A DNA stretch of 64,000 bases from Nitrospira defluvii (GCF_905220995.1 NZ_CAJNBJ010000001.1:124001-188000); one strand, 5' to 3'. Positions 42,986 through 52,703 are shown, counted from the first letter of the stretch. A program made the numbers and translations. The notes: a model not told the origin generated them from the sequence alone.

Positions 42986-44602
42986 CTACGGCGCGTCATT
43001 CGCGCACCGAAACCCCAAGGTCGGACCCCAGTACGTCATCTCGTCCCAGCCTCGATACCCGGCGCGCAATTCCAGGGGCCGTTCCATCCAACTGCCGCCG
43101 CGCAAGACTCTGAACGTTCCGCGCAGCGGCCCTTGTGGGTCTCGGACGGGCGAGGTGCGGTAAAAGTCTTCGGCATACCAATCCTTCACCCATTCCGAGA
43201 CCAGGCCGATCATGCCGGACACGCCATAGGGGGAACGAGCCGCCAGCGGCATGCCCGCCGGCTCAACGCCGTTCGCTGAGGCCTTTCCATCCGTCAGTGC
43301 CGCACGGCTTTTCTGGATCACCTCGTCACTGTTGCCCCAGGGATACCGCCGGCCATCTGTTCCGCGCGCGGCCTTCTCCCATTCGGCTTCCGTGGGCAAC
43401 CGCTTCCCGCCCCACTGACAGTAAGTTCTCGCCTGCATCCACGTCACATCGGTCACGGGACGTGGCTCCAACTGAGGATCATCGAAGGCCGCGCGTACTT
43501 TCGGCGGAAGACAACTCCCTCCGTCCACGCAGGCTCGATACTGCCCGTTCGTCACCCCCTGTTGATCGATCCAGTAGGCGCTGAGATAGAGACGATGGAC
43601 CGGGCGCGCATCGGGCAGGCCATCCTCCATGCCCATCAGAAATTCGCCTGCCGGAATCAGCACCATCCCGGGTGGCGGCGTCAGACCTTGGTCCAGCAGC
43701 CGTTTTACGGCTTCCTGCTGGTCCGCCTGAAGCTGCGTATTGACCCGCTCAATGACATCCTCACCGAGTGACGGAGGAGTGTCATTCGACCGGACAAGCG
43801 GCGCTGGTGCGCGGGCAACCGAGGGCTGCCCGCCTCGTAGCGTCTCCGCAACCGGAGGAGGCGCCGCCGAGTGGCTCGGGACAGCCGGCGGTTCAGACAT
43901 GCGGATCGTTTCGATCCGGACCGAGGTCCGCGCCATTTCCAGCACGGGATCCCCGTTCCCCTTTGCTTTCTTGGACTCCTTCCTGACTTTGCCGATCGCA
44001 GAAAAATCAAAGTCCGGAATGTTGGCCAGCAGAGGCGTGGCATAACTGATCGGCACAGCAAACGCCATGCCTTCGGGCACAATGCCGGAGGGGTGCGTAA
44101 ATTTCGTGGTGAGAATCCCAACGACTTCACCCTGCCGATTGAATATCGCCCCGCCGCTGTTGCCCGGGTTCACCGCCGCGTCGACTTGAAACACCCGTTG
44201 CACGCCTCTCGTCCGCACGGCGGCCACATGGCCTCTGGTAATCGTGGTTTCGCGCAACCCGAACTGAAACCCGACGGCAATCACCTCCTGGTCCAATTTC
44301 ACGGCACCGGCATACCCGAGCGGCGCTTCGGAGAGCCCGACGGTTTCGACCTTCAAGAGTGCCAGGTCATGCTCCGCATCCACACTGACGAGGACCGCAG
44401 GCGCGCGAAACTCTCCCGGCGTCACAATCGTGATGCGTTTTGCGTTTGCGATCACATGATGGGCCGTGAGCACATAGCCATCATGATGCACGATGACCCC
44501 ACTGCCGGCCGGTTTCTCAACCGGCAACAGCGGGCGCTCATTGGCGGCCCCGCAGTCAACAGTGCCGAGAAGCAGGGCAAGTAGCACCAGAACGATCTTC
44601 AT
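42986..44602 (-). CDS. Trypsin-like serine protease fused to a formylglycine-generating-enzyme-like domain
   Basis: Protein of 538 residues. Signal peptide 1-20. The protease half has His49 in VLTAHHVI, Asp79 in EHDLALL and Ser149 in NPGNSGGAI, typical of the HtrA/trypsin-like family, with no PDZ visible. A linker rich in Ala, Pro and Ser follows. Residues about 310-535 match SUMF1/FGE-sulfatase-type domains: GMVLIPAGEFLMGMEDG, VTNGQYRACVDGG, VTDVTWMQARTYCQWGGKRLPTEAEWEKAARGTDGRRYPWG and FRVLRGGSWM. The FGE catalytic Cys pair is not evident, so it may be a substrate or glycan-binding scaffold. Its ATG overlaps the upstream haem-protein stop (ATGA). Confidence 0.87.
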   Translation of the reverse strand: MKIVLVLLALLLGTVDCGAANERPLLPVEKPAGSGVIVHHDGYVLTAHHVIANAKRITIVTPGEFRAPAVLVSVDAEHDLALLKVETVGLSEAPLGYAGAVKLDQEVIAVGFQFGLRETTITRGHVAAVRTRGVQRVFQVDAAVNPGNSGGAIFNRQGEVVGILTTKFTHPSGIVPEGMAFAVPISYATPLLANIPDFDFSAIGKVRKESKKAKGNGDPVLEMARTSVRIETIRMSEPPAVPSHSAAPPPVAETLRGGQPSVARAPAPLVRSNDTPPSLGEDVIERVNTQLQADQQEAVKRLLDQGLTPPPGMVLIPAGEFLMGMEDGLPDARPVHRLYLSAYWIDQQGVTNGQYRACVDGGSCLPPKVRAAFDDPQLEPRPVTDVTWMQARTYCQWGGKRLPTEAEWEKAARGTDGRRYPWGNSDEVIQKSRAALTDGKASANGVEPAGMPLAARSPYGVSGMIGLVSEWVKDWYAEDFYRTSPVRDPQGPLRGTFRVLRGGSWMERPLELRAGYRGWDEMTYWGPTLGFRCANDAP

Positions 44603-45375
44603 GGTTTGACCGGCAGTAGTACGCTGATCGCCCCGGCATTTTGTCCGAGAACGAGGCCCTCCCGTGGATAGCCCATGCGGTCGACCACGCCTTTGGGTTC
44701 ACCATGACAATCCAGACAATGCCTCGTCGCGTACAACGGAAACATCAGCCGGAACGACGCGCTCTTGGCCGCCATTTCACTGATGACGGTTTCCCGGGGA
44801 TAGGCGGAATCGGCAAAGGCTTCCAAGGCACCCCGTTCGTAGGCGTCCGGGCGATTGGCAGGGTTCCGCGGCGCCAAGGAGGTTTGTTTCAAGCGCACCC
44901 CTGTGTGATCGGTGAACCGGGCCGACACCCTTGCGCCGAACGCGGCGGGAATAAAGCCTCTGAATTGGGTCGCCTGGGGATGGAGTTCCTGACGGAGATC
45001 GGCGATCACCTGCCTGCTGGTCTCGACCAATGCGCGGAGCAGCCGTTTGGTGCGGGGGGCCAGAGCCGCGCCGTCCAACTCATGCAGGTCGATACCGGCC
45101 CGCCCCCGGAACATGTCCATGAGTTGTCGTTCGAAGGCTTCCGGCGTGAGGCCCTTGCCCTGCGATTCCTCTAACACGATCTGATTGTCGTTGATGACCG
45201 CACGACCGGAGTCGAGGAGCACGGCGAGTAGCCGAGCGGCTTGTTCAAGCTCAAGGACTGTTTGGAACGGGATGGATGAATGTTCGGGTTGTTCAAACCC
45301 TGAGGTCGCCGGGATGACGGGCAGCGCCCCTCCGGCTAAGAGACAGGCCAACATCCACGGCAGACGACGTCGCAT
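44599..45375 (-). CDS. Exported single-haem c-type protein (DUF3365)
   Basis: Protein of 258 residues from ATG 45375, where a signal peptide begins (RRRLPWMLACLLAGGALP). Upstream in-frame codons encode Cys/Ala-rich sequence unlike protein, so the longer frame is rejected. The Tll0287-like domain spans about 40-240 and carries one haem site CLDCH at about residue 219. It resembles the haem protein at 1917 in domain and position of the haem. It is coupled to the protease-SUMF1 fusion, so the two may act together on an envelope signal. Confidence 0.82.
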   Translation of the reverse strand: MRRRLPWMLACLLAGGALPVIPATSGFEQPEHSSIPFQTVLELEQAARLLAVLLDSGRAVINDNQIVLEESQGKGLTPEAFERQLMDMFRGRAGIDLHELDGAALAPRTKRLLRALVETSRQVIADLRQELHPQATQFRGFIPAAFGARVSARFTDHTGVRLKQTSLAPRNPANRPDAYERGALEAFADSAYPRETVISEMAAKSASFRLMFPLYATRHCLDCHGEPKGVVDRMGYPREGLVLGQNAGAISVLLPVKP

Positions 45376-45520
45376 GGGCAACCCTGATGCGTTCGCGTTG
45401 CGGGCTGTGGGGAATCGTGCGCTGCCGCCCGCGTCAGTCGGACAGCAGCACACGTCTGCAGAAATGGTACGAGTCGCGTGAAAGCAAGTCAAGGAGCACA
45501 GGCATGCCGAACCCTGCGCC

Positions 45521-46030
45521 TCACCGATTGGACTGGATGTCGATCATCACATTATCTGCATCCAGTTCGATCGTCACGGGCATCCCTTCCTGGAACACCG
45601 AGAGCTTGCTCCCTGCCAGCGTATCCACCTCGAACCGTTCGAACCCTTCAGGAGTGGAGATCTGGATTTCTCCCCAATAGGGATCGGCGTAATGTATTCG
45701 ACCGGCCAACACCTTATGATTAGCAAAATCCTCTCCACCTGGCCTGGCGGCGTCCAACAGGACATTGCCTGAATCGAGCAACAACCACACCTCATCACCG
45801 ACCCGCGCATCATGCAATCCGACTCGATCCGCCTTATTGGGGCTGATCGTCCGTAGTTGCAGCCCGTACGGCGTCTTTACAAACAGGAGCCCGCTCTCGA
45901 TCTTGGTAATCTGCCCGCTCACGGCCAGATGCACGCCTGGCGATGACGCATCCGAGGAGCCGGCCCCGGCCGGCCCCAACGGCCACACAACTCCGAGCAT
46001 CCCGACAAGAAGGCACGCCGTCCACTTCAT
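45521..46030 (-). CDS. Small exported beta-rich hypothetical protein
   Basis: Protein of 169 residues; AAGGAGGGTGCC precedes ATG 46030. Signal peptide 1-23 (GPAGAGS). The mature part is dominated by beta-type segments (VSGQITKIESGLLFVKTPYG, LAGRIHYADPYWGEIQI, MPVTIELDADNVMIDI), suggesting OB-like or small beta-barrel domains. No Cys. First of the three co-oriented small exported genes, all facing the same direction as the second two-component pair. Function unknown. Confidence 0.75.
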   Translation of the reverse strand: MKWTACLLVGMLGVVWPLGPAGAGSSDASSPGVHLAVSGQITKIESGLLFVKTPYGLQLRTISPNKADRVGLHDARVGDEVWLLLDSGNVLLDAARPGGEDFANHKVLAGRIHYADPYWGEIQISTPEGFERFEVDTLAGSKLSVFQEGMPVTIELDADNVMIDIQSNR

Positions 46031-46070
46031 GGCACCCTCCTTTCACGTCTGTCGTGATCCGTCGTCCCGT

Positions 46071-46466
46071 TCAGTAGCCCGGCTCACTGCCCATGCCCGG
46101 AACCGGTGGGACAGCAATGCCGTATTCCTGGATCGGGGTGACCATGACGGCAAAGTTAAACAACTCATCGGCCGCGACATCGTGAATGCCCTGCTCGCGA
46201 GTCCGTAACATCTTGAACCACTTCCCCATCTCGGTTTTGACGGTCTTGGTATCTCCACGCCCAATGGCGTCCTTCACCACCGCCAGCCGCTGGCTATACG
46301 GCTCCCAATTCGCGCCCGGATAGCTGGTTTTGTAGAAGTTGAGCGAGCCGTTGATCTCGTCGATCCACGACTGTTGGGCACCGGCGTGTCCGAGCAGCAG
46401 GCTCGTCCCCAGACAGAATCCGAACAACAGGGTCCACAGCCCGTATCCTGGCCTGTAACTGTTCAT
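46071..46466 (-). CDS. Small exported helical hypothetical protein
   Basis: Protein of 131 residues; ACCAAGGAGGCGCACC precedes ATG 46466. Signal peptide to about residue 30 (GHAGAQQ). The mature sequence is helical (WIDEINGSLNFYKTSYPGANWEPYSQRLAVVKDAIGRGD) with a Gly/Pro-rich end. No recognised domain. Same strand and about 40 bases downstream of the 46508-46837 gene, so probably co-transcribed with it. Confidence 0.72.
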   Translation of the reverse strand: MNSYRPGYGLWTLLFGFCLGTSLLLGHAGAQQSWIDEINGSLNFYKTSYPGANWEPYSQRLAVVKDAIGRGDTKTVKTEMGKWFKMLRTREQGIHDVAADELFNFAVMVTPIQEYGIAVPPVPGMGSEPGY

Positions 46467-46507
46467 GGTGCGCCTCCTTGGTCATGACCCGATCCCCGGA
46501 AATAGGA

Positions 46508-46837
46508 TCAATAGGAGACCGATGATTGACGATCCGATTCCCGTGCCTCTTCTGCATCATGGCTGTCCGGCGTCTTCAGCATTTTCATGTCCATTCCACC
46601 GGACGTCTCGTTCTCCGGGGCCAGCATCTGGCGCTCAAACCTCTTGTCCGGCTCACTCCCCGCCGGTTCACTAAAGGCCGGACTTTCCCCGGGCCGACTC
46701 TCCAATTGCGGCGAAAACGTCCCGAGCATCTGATCCGGGTGAATAACCTGGGCTCCCATGCCAGATGCCAGGAACAGTGCGACAGCCGACCCGACGATGA
46801 TCTGAAATGCAGCCGCTAGACGCGCGTTCGTCTCCAT
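46508..46837 (-). CDS. Small exported hypothetical protein
   Basis: Protein of 109 residues from ATG 46837, eight bases after GAGGAGG; the longer in-frame start at 46867 lies before the RBS. One hydrophobic helix (about 7-29) exports or anchors it. The rest is low-complexity Glu, Ser, Pro and Met-rich, with a MDMKMLK motif that could bind metal or membranes. No family assigned. Likely first gene of a three-gene unit. Confidence 0.65.
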   Translation of the reverse strand: METNARLAAAFQIIVGSAVALFLASGMGAQVIHPDQMLGTFSPQLESRPGESPAFSEPAGSEPDKRFERQMLAPENETSGGMDMKMLKTPDSHDAEEARESDRQSSVSY

Positions 46838-46989
46838 GGTGCGTCCTCCTCTCTCAAGCATGTTCACGGCACTCCGTGACGACTGACACTAATCCCACTG
46901 TACGGATAGTTGTCTGCGAGGACTATTGCCTGGGGGATGGATTTTCTCTCCACCCTTCGGGTGAGGAGAAACGCCTGAGAGAGCTGACG

Positions 46990-47634
46990 TTAGCCATTCC
47001 CGAGGTAGACGAGCACGGCCTCGACACGCCCGCTGACCTGCAACTTTTGGTAGGTATGATGGAGATGGGTTTTGACGGTATCCAGGGATACGCAGAGTTG
47101 ATCGGCGATTTCTTTATTGCTGCGACCGGCGGCCGCGCAGGCCAGAATTTCCCGCTCACGATCGGTCAACAGAGACAGCCCTCCCGGATCCGCCCGGCCT
47201 TGTCGGCCCGCCATGGACAGAGCCTGCTTGGCAAACCCGTCCGGCATGTAGGCCGAGCGCACGGGAATATTCTGGAAGGTCGCACGGATGATCCGCAGGA
47301 ACTCCTGATGGTCGGCGTCTTTCAAAATATATCCGCAGGCGCCGGCCCGCACCGCAGCAACGATACGGGCATCGTCGTCATGCACCGACAACATCAACAC
47401 ACGGCAATCCGGCACACAGCTGCGGATCAAACGGGTAGCGGTAATGCCATCCAGCCGCGGCATGTCGACATCCATCAACACGATGTCCGGCTTATGCTCG
47501 ACCGCGAGGTCAAACGCGTGCCGACCGTCCATCGCATCTCCAACCACCACAATGTCCGGCTCGTGCTCCAGCAACATCCGGAGACTCTGCCGGAAGAGCC
47601 GTTGATCTTCGGCGATCAGGATGGTGAGAGGCAT
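46990..47634 (-). CDS. NarL/FixJ-type LuxR response regulator
   Basis: Protein of 214 residues. The start at ATG 47634 overlaps the kinase gene by 19 bases, so they are coupled. REC domain: ILIAEDQ, Asp55 in IVLMDVDMPRLDG, Ser/Thr in VLMLSVHDDD and Lys in GYILKDAD. LuxR HTH (about 150-214): LTDREREILACAAAGRSNKEIADQLCVSLDTVKTHLHHTYQKL. It should bind DNA when phosphorylated by the kinase immediately upstream. Target genes are not apparent from sequence, but the adjacent small exported genes are candidates. Confidence 0.9.
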   Translation of the reverse strand: MPLTILIAEDQRLFRQSLRMLLEHEPDIVVVGDAMDGRHAFDLAVEHKPDIVLMDVDMPRLDGITATRLIRSCVPDCRVLMLSVHDDDARIVAAVRAGACGYILKDADHQEFLRIIRATFQNIPVRSAYMPDGFAKQALSMAGRQGRADPGGLSLLTDREREILACAAAGRSNKEIADQLCVSLDTVKTHLHHTYQKLQVSGRVEAVLVYLGNG

Positions 47635-49934
47635 GACTGTTCCTGTCTGACCGGTAACGCAACCGTCAAGACGGCTCCACCCGCACGACGATTGCCGGCC
47701 GTGATGCGCCCCCCATGGGCCTCGACCACGAGACGACAAAAATGCAGCCCCAGACCGCGGCCGATCCGATAATCCTGTCCATCCTTTTTTCGGAAGAACA
47801 TCTCGAACAGATGCGGCACATCTTCCGGGGCGATTCCCGGGCCCTCATCCTCGATACAGATCGTGACCATGACTCCGGGAGAAGGTTCACCGGGCAGCGT
47901 GGCGTTCGACATCGGCGTCTCTTCCACCTGCAGGGTCATGGTGATCGTGCCCTGAGGCGGCGAGTACTTGAGGGCGTTATGCAGCAGGTTGATCAGCACC
48001 CGTTGCAGCCGTCGCCCGTCCCCCCATAGCCACACCTCGTCCGACGGCGTACGCACCGCAAACCGCACGCCCTGCGCTTCCGCCTCGGAACGAAAGAGTC
48101 GTAACGTCTCCTGCAGCAGCAGGCTGGCGGCCACCGGTGAGGTACTCAACGGAAGTCCTGAATAGTGCTCCTGATACACATCCAACATATCGTTGATCAT
48201 GCCGAGGAGCAGATCCGTCGTGAAGCGCAAATCTTCCAAGCAGCGTCGAGGCAGGTCCTGCGCCATCTCCGGACGCCCGCTCAGCCATTCCAGTGTCTTC
48301 TTAATCCCGGCCAGGGGATTCCGAATATCATGCGCAAACATGGAGGCAAATTGACTCAGCGACGCGAGCCGTTCGGATCGGAGCAATTGCTGTTCGAGTG
48401 TTTTCTGCTCCGTCAGATCTCGGAGTTGCACCATGATGGACTCGATGCGGCCGGCCTTCGTGACCGGCACGCAGTCGATCTCCATCGTCAAATCACCTCC
48501 GGGTGTCGGCACGCCCATCACGCCTGCCGAGACCTCCGCGCCGCGATGGAGCACCAGATTCAGTTGTGTCTGCAGGCGGAGCCGCTCAGCCTCCGCGACG
48601 AGGTCGAGGACCGGCCGATGAAGAAGAGTTGAGGCCGGCCGGGCAAGCATCACCTCGCCACGTCTATTCACGGCCTGAACCACCCCGAGGGGATCGACTA
48701 GAATTTTGGTATCGACCGCATGATCCCAGAGCAGCCGATAGTGTTCCTCAGACGTGGCCAAATCGACATTCGCCTGCTCGAGCCTTCGAACATATTGTTC
48801 CTTGGCCTGTGAGGCCAACTCCAAGCGTTGCGCAAGGTCATCAAAACTCGCAGCCAGCCGATCGATCTCCTCAATGCCGCTCGCTTCGCCGGGCGACGAC
48901 GCCAGAAACGTGGCGGGGGTTCCGCCGTCGGCCATCCGGTTGATACGCTCACTCAGCGTCCCCAGCGGGCGCACAATTCGCCGACCAAGCCGCCAGCGCA
49001 GCCAGACCATAAAGACACTCGTCCCGATCCAGAAGGCGCCAAGTTTCCCGAGCAGGGCGGCCAAGGGCTCGAATGTCTCAATCGGATCCTGCTGCACCAG
49101 AATAGACCAGGCCGGCGCCCGCACCACCTGAGCCGAAAGCACGACAGGAGCCATTCCAATGATGCTCTCCTGGCCGCCGTGACTATCCTGATTGACCCGA
49201 GCCCATCGGACAGCGTTACCCTCGGTTCCCCACTGCGTCACGCTCGCCGGAAGCGGCATATGGAGGGTGGGGGCAAGAGCGGAGCAAGCCAGGATTGTGC
49301 CGTGATCGTCCAACAGCATCATGTGGCCTGTTCGACCGAGTCGGCTCCCGAGGATCGAGGACAGGATGCGATCCGTTCCGATGACGACCTTGAGGACTCC
49401 ACGGACCGCCTCACCTCGCTCACCGATCGGGACCGCAACTTCCCAGTACCCATGTCCCTCCTCGTCAACCGTGAGAGGTCCCGCCCAGGAATGCCCCTCC
49501 TGCACGACCATCGTCCACCACGGCTGCCTCGCGTAAAACTCTCGGACGGAATCACTCAACCGGCCTCCGACCAGTTGCCCATCCGCCCGCACAATGGCCA
49601 GTGAATGAAAATAGCGATGCTGCGCTTCGCGCCAGCGCTCAACCTGCCGAGCCGCCTGAGCTGGCAACAGGGTGCCTTCCACCGACGTACGCAGATCGGG
49701 AAGCGCAGCAAGCCGTTGCACCCATTCAATTTCTCCGGTGAGCAACAAGGCGGCTTTGTCGGCACTCTGGCGGGCGATTTCCTGAAAGGTGATCCCGACG
49801 GTGGTCTGTAGCGATTGTCGGGCATGCCAGTAGGCATAGGCGAGCCCCACCGTGCCGGAGACCAGTCCCACGGCGAGCACTGAGAGGGTGACCAAACTTT
49901 GAAGACTGACCCGCTGGCGCATGACGGCGGCCAT
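47616..49934 (-). CDS. Membrane sensor histidine kinase with PAS (cache-HAMP-PAS-HisKA-HATPase)
   Basis: Protein of 772 residues. TM1 at about 12-35, periplasmic cache-type sensor (about 36-300), TM2 (about 300-325), HAMP, a coiled coil, PAS (about 400-500) and HisKA with His535 in FAHDIRNPLAG. HATPase motifs NLLHNALKYSPPQ, CIEDEGPGI and GRGLGLHFCR are visible. The layout resembles the kinase at 37138 in its cache half but with an added PAS. It pairs with the LuxR regulator that overlaps its end. No ribosome site is obvious upstream of ATG 49934. Confidence 0.9.
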   Translation of the reverse strand: MAAVMRQRVSLQSLVTLSVLAVGLVSGTVGLAYAYWHARQSLQTTVGITFQEIARQSADKAALLLTGEIEWVQRLAALPDLRTSVEGTLLPAQAARQVERWREAQHRYFHSLAIVRADGQLVGGRLSDSVREFYARQPWWTMVVQEGHSWAGPLTVDEEGHGYWEVAVPIGERGEAVRGVLKVVIGTDRILSSILGSRLGRTGHMMLLDDHGTILACSALAPTLHMPLPASVTQWGTEGNAVRWARVNQDSHGGQESIIGMAPVVLSAQVVRAPAWSILVQQDPIETFEPLAALLGKLGAFWIGTSVFMVWLRWRLGRRIVRPLGTLSERINRMADGGTPATFLASSPGEASGIEEIDRLAASFDDLAQRLELASQAKEQYVRRLEQANVDLATSEEHYRLLWDHAVDTKILVDPLGVVQAVNRRGEVMLARPASTLLHRPVLDLVAEAERLRLQTQLNLVLHRGAEVSAGVMGVPTPGGDLTMEIDCVPVTKAGRIESIMVQLRDLTEQKTLEQQLLRSERLASLSQFASMFAHDIRNPLAGIKKTLEWLSGRPEMAQDLPRRCLEDLRFTTDLLLGMINDMLDVYQEHYSGLPLSTSPVAASLLLQETLRLFRSEAEAQGVRFAVRTPSDEVWLWGDGRRLQRVLINLLHNALKYSPPQGTITMTLQVEETPMSNATLPGEPSPGVMVTICIEDEGPGIAPEDVPHLFEMFFRKKDGQDYRIGRGLGLHFCRLVVEAHGGRITAGNRRAGGAVLTVALPVRQEQSCLSPS

Positions 49935-50131
49935 GGGGTAGATTGCGGCGTGACCGGCAGCGTGGACTAAGTGGTGTGTGCGGCCCGGCGGAGCCCCGGT
50001 CCCGACGCAATATGGGTGACGTCATGTCATGCTCCACACACCCTGTGGCGTGCGGACATCTGCACACAGCACCCCTTCAGCATACAAAACTTCAGGCATC
50101 GAGCATAGTCCCCCGGCCACGGGCCGCGGGG

Positions 50132-52564
50132 TTATCGCAATTCCACGATCGTCACCCCATCGCCTCCCTCCGCACGATCACCAGGCCTAAACGCCACGAC
50201 GTAGGGGGAGGCCTTCAGATATTCCCGCAAGGCAGTCCTCAGCCGACCCGTCCCGTGCCCGTGGATAATGCGCACAAACGGGCTTCCCCCGAGGACGGCA
50301 CGATCAAGGCCGGCCACCACGACATCCAGCGCATCATCAGCCGCTTGGCCGCGCACGTCCAATGTCTCCTGAATATCCTCGGTGGCGAGTGTTTGACTGG
50401 TACGCCTGGAGGGAACCGAACTCGCCTTGACCGGCTCACGACGTGCCGCCTTGTGAGGCTTGGCAACACCCGCCAGACTTGCCACGCTGGCCAGAATCTC
50501 TCCCTCACCGACTTTCAGTCGCACCCGCTTTTTCCCTTGAGGTGATTCCAGCAACGTACCCGTCATTCCCAACCCGACCACTTCCACCGGATCCCCAGCG
50601 GCAAGCTGATCGACAGGAATCGGCGCCTCGGGTTCCTCCACCTCACGTCGGACCGCCTGTTCCAATTCAACCAGCCGGACTTTGGTCTCCTTGGCCTTGA
50701 GCAATTTTTGATCGCGTTTGAGATCCTCGATCGTCGCCTGCACCGCGGCACGGGCACGTTGAAATTCCTGTGACAGCTTCTTCTTCAGTCCTTGCCGCTC
50801 ATCTCGCTCTGACTCGCGCAGCAAGGTCAGCAACTCGTGGGCTTCCTGCGAAGCCTGTTCAGCGCCATGCCTGGCCGCCACCGCCGCGGCAAGGTCTTCG
50901 CTCAACCGTCGTTGTTTGTCCTGTAGATCAGTCAACAGCGTCTCCAGCACACGGTTATCGCCCTGAAGCCGCGCTCGAGCATCATCCAGCACCGCCTGAT
51001 CCATCCCGAGCCGCCCTGCAATTTCAATCGCAGCGGAGCCCCCTGGTTGTCCCAGTATCAACCGATAGGTCGGCGACAAGGTCTCAATATTGAATTCGAC
51101 GCTCGCATTGGCAAATCCAGGTCGCTCCTGGGCTAACCCTTTCAGCACGCTGTAGTGGGTCGTGGCTACGACTTTCACACCAGCCTCAGCCAGCCGACAG
51201 AGTAGGGCGCTCGCTAGCGCCGCCCCTTCGGCGGGATCGGTGGAGGTCACCGGCTCGTCCAGCAAGACCAGGGCACGGGAGGGAGGCGCTGTCGCAGGTC
51301 GACCGGTAGTGCCGACTCCGTCGGACACCTCACTGAGCAGTTGCACCATCTGCGTAATGTGGGCGGAAAAACTGGACAGGTCGCGCGCCAGATCTTGTGC
51401 ATCGCCGATATCGGCATACACCGACGGAAAGATCGCCATCTCCGACTCCGGCGCACAGGGAAGATGCAAGCCGCAGCGTACCATCAAGGCGAACAGGCCA
51501 AGCAACTTCAGCGTGACGGTTTTTCCGCCCGTGTTGGGACCGGAGATGATGAGCACTCGCACAGTTTCGTCAAACGCCAAGTCATTGGGCACCACCTGCT
51601 CCTTCGTCAACACGAGAAACGGGTGACGGGCCTGCTTGAGCACCACGCGCCCCTGATCATTGAGACGCGGGGGGGAGGCGTGCAAACGCTGACTCAATCC
51701 TGCCTTCGCAGAGATGGCATCCAGGCGACCGAGCACCCCTACCGCCCCGGCGAGTGCTGGTTGGTGAGGGGCCACGAGGGCCGAGAGCTCCCGCAAGATT
51801 CGACGCACCTCACGCTCGACGTCCAAATCCACCACTTTAATCGAGTTATTCAGATCCACCAATTCACGCGGCTCCAGAAAGAGGGTGGCACCGCTCGACG
51901 ACACGTCGTGCACGATGCCGGGGACCCGCCCCTGCATCTCAGCCTTGATCGGAACCACATAACGCCCTTCGCGCTGCGCGAAGTATTGTTCCTGCAAGAC
52001 CGCTTCGTAGCGGCGCGAATGCAAGATTTGATCGAGGCGATGCCGCATCTGCTGCTTAAGGTCGGTCGCACGTTGCATCAGGCGGTGCAATTCAGGGCTG
52101 GCCGATTCCCGTATCGACCCGTCGGGCTCGATCGCGCCCTTCAGAGCCGCGGAGAGCCGCCGATACTCGTTGACCGGCCCTAACTCCGACACCAGGGCGC
52201 TCACCGTGGGGGCATCGACCTGGTGGCGGAGGAGATAGCGCTGCACATCCTCGATGACTTCTAGGACGAGCGCGATGTCTCGCAACTCATGCGCCTCCAA
52301 GGCTGCCCCTTTCGCCACCCGCCCTAACCACTCCAGCACATCCGGAAACCGGAGGACCGGGAAGGGATCGGTACCGTCACGCAAGCGCATCATGTCGGTA
52401 GTTTCCGCCTGCCGGCTGCGGGCCTGTTCCACATCTTGCTCCAAGCCCATCGCGCGACAGCGTTCTGCGCCGACCGTCGACTGGGCGTAAGACGCCAGGT
52501 GTTCCAATAACTTCCCCCACTCGAGCACGTTTCCCGCCTCGACCTGCAACGATTCAGATGGCAT
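50132..52564 (-). CDS. mutS2: Endonuclease MutS2
   Basis: Protein of 810 residues. It lacks the MutS mismatch-recognition domain but has a MutS core with ATPase Walker A GPNTGGKT (about residue 340), a Walker B region with LVLLDEPVTSTDPAEGAALA, a long coiled coil and a C-terminal Smr endonuclease domain (about 735-810, TLDVRGQAADDALD, FVRIIHGHGTGRLR). Family members act in suppression of recombination and ribosome-collision rescue. It sits alone on the minus strand, divergent from the gap operon. Confidence 0.94.
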   Translation of the reverse strand: MPSESLQVEAGNVLEWGKLLEHLASYAQSTVGAERCRAMGLEQDVEQARSRQAETTDMMRLRDGTDPFPVLRFPDVLEWLGRVAKGAALEAHELRDIALVLEVIEDVQRYLLRHQVDAPTVSALVSELGPVNEYRRLSAALKGAIEPDGSIRESASPELHRLMQRATDLKQQMRHRLDQILHSRRYEAVLQEQYFAQREGRYVVPIKAEMQGRVPGIVHDVSSSGATLFLEPRELVDLNNSIKVVDLDVEREVRRILRELSALVAPHQPALAGAVGVLGRLDAISAKAGLSQRLHASPPRLNDQGRVVLKQARHPFLVLTKEQVVPNDLAFDETVRVLIISGPNTGGKTVTLKLLGLFALMVRCGLHLPCAPESEMAIFPSVYADIGDAQDLARDLSSFSAHITQMVQLLSEVSDGVGTTGRPATAPPSRALVLLDEPVTSTDPAEGAALASALLCRLAEAGVKVVATTHYSVLKGLAQERPGFANASVEFNIETLSPTYRLILGQPGGSAAIEIAGRLGMDQAVLDDARARLQGDNRVLETLLTDLQDKQRRLSEDLAAAVAARHGAEQASQEAHELLTLLRESERDERQGLKKKLSQEFQRARAAVQATIEDLKRDQKLLKAKETKVRLVELEQAVRREVEEPEAPIPVDQLAAGDPVEVVGLGMTGTLLESPQGKKRVRLKVGEGEILASVASLAGVAKPHKAARREPVKASSVPSRRTSQTLATEDIQETLDVRGQAADDALDVVVAGLDRAVLGGSPFVRIIHGHGTGRLRTALREYLKASPYVVAFRPGDRAEGGDGVTIVELR

Positions 52565-52703
52565 CTTGCTCCAACTCTCGATGGATGTTCAGGGATCAGA
52601 CTCTACCGGACCACTTGCGCCGACAACAAGACGTGCCGACCCTCCGCTGATTCCGAGAGGCTTTCTTCGCCAATATCCACCAGCCTTCCCTCTTTTTGTA
52701 TGC

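Noticed and set aside
51341-52183. 280-residue plus-strand frame opposite mutS2
   Set aside because: Shadow of mutS2; amino-acid content matches complement bias, no RBS.
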